The notes under the pieces are model-generated. The model was not told the origin of the DNA and made no database searches. It worked only from the letters and a program-made list of their open reading frames with translations. DNA of 64,000 nt, taken from the NCBI RefSeq assembly GCF_002954455.1, contig NZ_MSCC01000001.1, positions 1-64,000 on the forward strand, given 5' to 3'. Source of the stretch: Photobacterium aquimaris. Lineage in GTDB: Bacteria > Pseudomonadota > Gammaproteobacteria > Enterobacterales > Vibrionaceae. A program made the position numbers and the translations under genes. Every line of letters starts with the position of its first letter. Positions within the stretch are counted from its first letter, which is position 1. Positions 61,256 to 64,000 of the stretch are shown here, one piece after another.

Positions 61256-61609
61256 ATGGACACGGTATTTATAGAACAACTTGAAGTTATCGCCACTATT
61301 GGAGTGTATGACTGGGAACAACAAATTAAGCAAAAATTGGTGCTGGATTTGGAGATGGCTCACGATAATCGTCCGGCAGCAGTCAATGACGACGTCAATT
61401 TAGCCTTAGATTATTCAACAGTAAGTTCTGCTGTGACTGAGTATATCACTCAGGGACGTTTCTTATTGGTAGAGCGAGTTGCTGAAGATATTGCTAATTT
61501 AATTATGACTCAGTTTGCAGTGGCTTGGATTAAAGTGAGAGTGACTAAACCTGGTGCTATTGCTAATGCGCGTGGGGTTGGAGTTCAAATTGAGCGGGGT
61601 ATGAAGTAG
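61256..61609 (+). CDS. folB: Dihydroneopterin aldolase
   Basis: FolB cleaves 7,8-dihydroneopterin to 6-hydroxymethyl-dihydropterin for folate synthesis. The 117-residue protein has MDTVFIEQLEVIATIGVYDWE, the catalytic-region LALDYSTVSSAVTEYI and VERVAEDIANLIM, and the terminal KPGAIANARGVGVQIER. It overlaps folK by one base. Confidence 0.96.
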   Translation: MDTVFIEQLEVIATIGVYDWEQQIKQKLVLDLEMAHDNRPAAVNDDVNLALDYSTVSSAVTEYITQGRFLLVERVAEDIANLIMTQFAVAWIKVRVTKPGAIANARGVGVQIERGMK

Positions 61610-62082
61610 TGATCACCGCTTATATCAGCATTGGTAGCAATGTTGAGCGTGAACATTATTTACCTGCTGGAGTTGCTGCTGTTGCGAAATTGGCAACGGC
61701 ATGGCGAATGTCACGTGTTTTTGAAGCAGAACCTGTGGGTTTTGAGGGTGATAATTTTTTTAATAGTGTCATTGAAATAAAAACATCATTGTCACTGGTT
61801 ACTCTGCAGCAGTCACTCAAAGAGATTGAACGTCAGCTTGGGCGACCAGATAACGCAGCAAAAAATCAAAGTCGTACTATCGATCTTGATATTTTACTTT
61901 ATGGTGATGTGATCAATGAAGCGTCACCGACGTTACCGCGTTCTGATCTGTATAAATTTGCATTTGTACTATGGCCAATGAGTGAGCTGTGCCCTGAGTT
62001 AGTTATTCCAGGGCAACAACAAACAATTGCACAATTATGGCAACAATTTTCACCTCAACAGTCATTATGGCCTGTTGAATAA
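61609..62082 (+). CDS. folK: 6-hydroxymethyl-dihydropterin pyrophosphokinase (HPPK)
   Basis: FolK transfers pyrophosphate from ATP to the pterin made by FolB, the next step of folate synthesis. It starts at GTG, overlapping the folB stop by one base. The 157-residue product has AYISIGSNVEREHYL, EPVGFEGDNFFNSVIEI and the metal motif SRTIDLDILLYGD (about residues 88-100). Translation is probably coupled to folB. uppP follows 55 bases on. Confidence 0.95.
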   Translation: MITAYISIGSNVEREHYLPAGVAAVAKLATAWRMSRVFEAEPVGFEGDNFFNSVIEIKTSLSLVTLQQSLKEIERQLGRPDNAAKNQSRTIDLDILLYGDVINEASPTLPRSDLYKFAFVLWPMSELCPELVIPGQQQTIAQLWQQFSPQQSLWPVE

Positions 62083-62137
62083 TACTGAGTAAATGATTAC
62101 TTGCCTAAGATGTTAAAATATCAATTAAGGATAATGA

Positions 62138-62941
62138 ATGAGTCACTTTGAAGCGATAATGCTTGCCCTGCTACAGGGATTAACAGAGTTTTTACCTGTA
62201 TCAAGTTCAGCCCACCTGATTCTACCGTCAGAAATACTGGGGTGGCCAGATCAGGGACTTGCATTTGATGTTGCGGTTCACGTAGGTACGTTATTAGCGG
62301 TAATGATTTATTTCCGTAAAGAAGTCGTTACATTACTGGGCGCGTGGCTAGCTTCAATTTTTAAACGTCAGCATAATGCTGAATCAAAATTGGCATGGAT
62401 GATTGTTATTGCAACGATTCCAGCCTGTGTATTTGGTTTGTTGATGAAAGATTTCATTGAAATGTATTTACGTTCAGCATGGGTAATTGCTTGTACGACA
62501 ATCATTTTTGGCTTGCTGTTATGGTGGGTAGATAAACATGCCAAGCAAACAGATAATGAATATCAAACCACATGGAAAAGTGCGGTATTGATTGGTTTGG
62601 CGCAAGCTGCAGCCATTATTCCTGGTACATCGCGCTCAGGTGCGACCATGACCGCTGCATTGTACTTAGGCTTCACTCGTGAAGCGGCAGCACGATTTTC
62701 ATTCTTGATGTCGATTCCAATTATTCTGCTTGCTGGTGGTTATCTAGGTCTTAAATTAGTAACAGGTACCGAGCCGATTGATATCAGTAACCTTAGTATT
62801 GGCATCGCGGTATCATTTATCAGTGCGTATGCTTGTATTCATGTGTTCTTAAAGCTTGTAACCCGTTTAGGAATGACACCGTTTGTTATTTACCGCTTAA
62901 TTTTAGGTGTGGGTTTATTCCTGTTCCTATTGGCCAAGTAA
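62138..62941 (+). CDS. uppP: Undecaprenyl-diphosphate phosphatase UppP (BacA)
   Basis: UppP recycles undecaprenyl diphosphate, the lipid carrier of cell wall synthesis, and gives bacitracin tolerance when abundant. The 267-residue polytopic protein has the two signature loops: [19 protein letters not shown] (about residues 8-26, catalytic glutamate) and [19 protein letters not shown] (about 160-180). It follows folBK and ends before a strong terminator. Confidence 0.96.
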   Translation: MSHFEAIMLALLQGLTEFLPVSSSAHLILPSEILGWPDQGLAFDVAVHVGTLLAVMIYFRKEVVTLLGAWLASIFKRQHNAESKLAWMIVIATIPACVFGLLMKDFIEMYLRSAWVIACTTIIFGLLLWWVDKHAKQTDNEYQTTWKSAVLIGLAQAAAIIPGTSRSGATMTAALYLGFTREAAARFSFLMSIPIILLAGGYLGLKLVTGTEPIDISNLSIGIAVSFISAYACIHVFLKLVTRLGMTPFVIYRLILGVGLFLFLLAK

Positions 62942-62960
62942 TAACCAACTTGTGTTTTAT

Positions 62961-62988
62961 AAAAAGCCGACATTATGTCGGCTTTTTT
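62961..62988. terminator. Bidirectional terminator between uppP and cca
   Basis: AAAAAGCCGACA pairs with TGTCGGCTTTTT around three bases, with A and T runs outside. Confidence 0.88.
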
Positions 62989-62993
62989 GTGGC

Positions 62994-64000
62994 TTAAGCA
63001 GAGGTTCGATGTTGTTTCAAATAGTCATCAACGGCTGCAATGCGTGATTGGGCTAATTGATGCTTAATATCAGCCCCAGTAAACCCCGCTGCAATGATCG
63101 GTTTGACGGAGACCGCTTGAGCAATATCAAACACCGCAATAAGAATGTCTGCTTGTGGGTAGAGCGTATCTTCTAGACCTTGACGGCCTCGAGCATCAGC
63201 TCGGCAACAGGTAGCTAGTTGTGCAATACGTTCTGGTTTTCGCCAGCCATCTATCTGATCAAAAATAGTGATAAAAGTGTTGGCTCGCATTTCTTGTGCA
63301 TGATGTATTTTGGTGTGTTGTGCGCATACAAGTAGTGCCAGATCTCGGTATTCATTGGGTACTTTTATACGTTGGCAAAGCTTTTTAATCGGTTTAATGC
63401 CATCACGACAATGGGTTTTATGATGAGGTAAGTCATCTTTAGGTGATAATGCTTTTCCAAGATCGTGTACTTGGGCTGCGAAACGAATGGTGGTGCTGTC
63501 ACTCAATAGCGCCGCTTGTTTAGCAACCAGCAATGTATGGATGCCACAATCAATTTCTGGATGCCATTTAGGCGGCTGTGGTACGCCAAATAAAGCATCG
63601 ATTTCAGGCATGATCACCGCTAATGCACCACATTGGCGTAATACGGTTAAAAAGATGTGTGGATCATCACTTGAGAGTGACTTTTGCCATTCTTTCCATA
63701 CTCGCTCAGGTGTTAGGTTTGCCAACTCACCACTGATGACGATTTCTTGCATTAATGCCATGGTTTCTGCAGCAATAGTAAAGCCAAGGTGAGCAAAACG
63801 TGCTGCAAAGCGGGCTACGCGTAACACCCGTAATGGATCTTCACTAAATGCCGGTGAGACATGGCGTAAGATCTTGTGCTCTAAATCATGCTTACCATGG
63901 TAAGGATCAACCAGTTGCCCATGTTGATCTTGAGCTATGGCATTGATGGTTAAATCACGTCGTAATAGATCTTGTTCAAGGGTAACATCGGCAGCAGCAT
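62994..64000 (-). CDS. cca: CCA-adding enzyme (multifunctional), 5' end outside window
   Basis: Cca adds or repairs the CCA end of tRNAs. The reading frame runs off the window at 64000, so the N-terminal nucleotidyltransferase active site is missing. The visible part starts near APDVTLEQDLLRRDLTINAIAQ and continues through DPYHGKHDLEHKILRHVSPAF and EDPLRVLRVARFAARFAHLG. The C-terminal HD domain (AAQVHDLGKALSPKDD with HHKTHC; about 270 residues before the end) and a WRKPERIAQLA segment follow. The 5' fragment is continuous with the rest, with no frameshift. Confidence 0.95.
   Translation of the reverse strand, partial: AAADVTLEQDLLRRDLTINAIAQDQHGQLVDPYHGKHDLEHKILRHVSPAFSEDPLRVLRVARFAARFAHLGFTIAAETMALMQEIVISGELANLTPERVWKEWQKSLSSDDPHIFLTVLRQCGALAVIMPEIDALFGVPQPPKWHPEIDCGIHTLLVAKQAALLSDSTTIRFAAQVHDLGKALSPKDDLPHHKTHCRDGIKPIKKLCQRIKVPNEYRDLALLVCAQHTKIHHAQEMRANTFITIFDQIDGWRKPERIAQLATCCRADARGRQGLEDTLYPQADILIAVFDIAQAVSVKPIIAAGFTGADIKHQLAQSRIAAVDDYLKQHRTSA

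Overview
The window is a stretch of conserved chromosome from a gammaproteobacterium. It is most likely a member of the Vibrionaceae, and a Photobacterium-like genome fits best: visibly AT-rich, ytfK, a TIGR03899-type gene, argR/mdh divergent, leuABCD facing leuO, and an acyl-CoA synthetase gene lying before ilvIH. The assignment rests on protein resemblance and gene order recalled from memory, not on a database search. I see no insertion sequence, prophage, CRISPR array, rRNA or integron. Nearly every gene has a recognisable family, and I found no convincing undescribed multi-gene system. The most interesting material lies in the intergenic DNA and in one broken gene.

Layout. 1-8.1 kb: an uncharacterised TIGR03899-like gene, ytfJ and ytfK, then the overlapping tamA-tamB envelope translocation pair. 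8.1-14.7 kb: a periplasmic rhodanese behind ppa, fbp, mpl, ubiX, argR, mdh and a small histidine-rich gene. 14.7-18.9 kb: ispB facing rplU-rpmA, a DMT permease and obgE. 18.9-20.8 kb: a frameshifted yjjP, yjjB and folA. 20.8-28.8 kb: the lptD-surA-pdxA-rsmA-apaG-apaH cluster on the minus strand, with djlA divergent. 28.9-35.4 kb: a D-2-hydroxyacid dehydrogenase, rluA, rapA, a possible 39-residue membrane peptide and a PIN-PhoH protein. 35.5-39.9 kb: thiBPQ under a TPP riboswitch, then a DUF547 lipoprotein-sized secreted protein. 40-51.3 kb: branched-chain amino acid block, with leuABCD behind a leucine-rich leader peptide and attenuator, leuO, a long-chain acyl-CoA synthetase and ilvIH. 51.4-54.4 kb: a GntR/FCD regulator, pykF and tRNA-Ile2. 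54.5-61 kb: the macromolecular synthesis cluster rpsU-yqeY-dnaG-rpoD with tsaD divergent, then plsY. 61.2-64 kb: folB-folK, uppP and the 5'-truncated cca.

How the genes work together. Envelope biogenesis is strongly represented (TamAB, LptD, SurA, Mpl, UppP, PlsY). So are translation and RNA maturation (L21, L27, S21, RsmA, RluA, TsaD, Cca, tRNA-Ile2, ObgE) and initiation of replication and transcription (DnaG, RpoD, RapA). IlvIH supplies 2-acetolactate towards the valine precursor 2-ketoisovalerate, and leuABCD converts that ketoacid to leucine; LeuO sits between the two.

The main second-look items are: the leuL attenuator (read base by base); a perfect 29-bp palindrome just upstream of the GntR gene; a FabR/DesT-shaped 18-bp operator just upstream of the acyl-CoA synthetase gene; a nested stem-loop in the rplU leader; the yjjP frameshift; and a small membrane-peptide ORF before the PIN-PhoH gene. 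Start codons were moved from the longest possible ORF to the best Shine-Dalgarno site where the sequence supported it.
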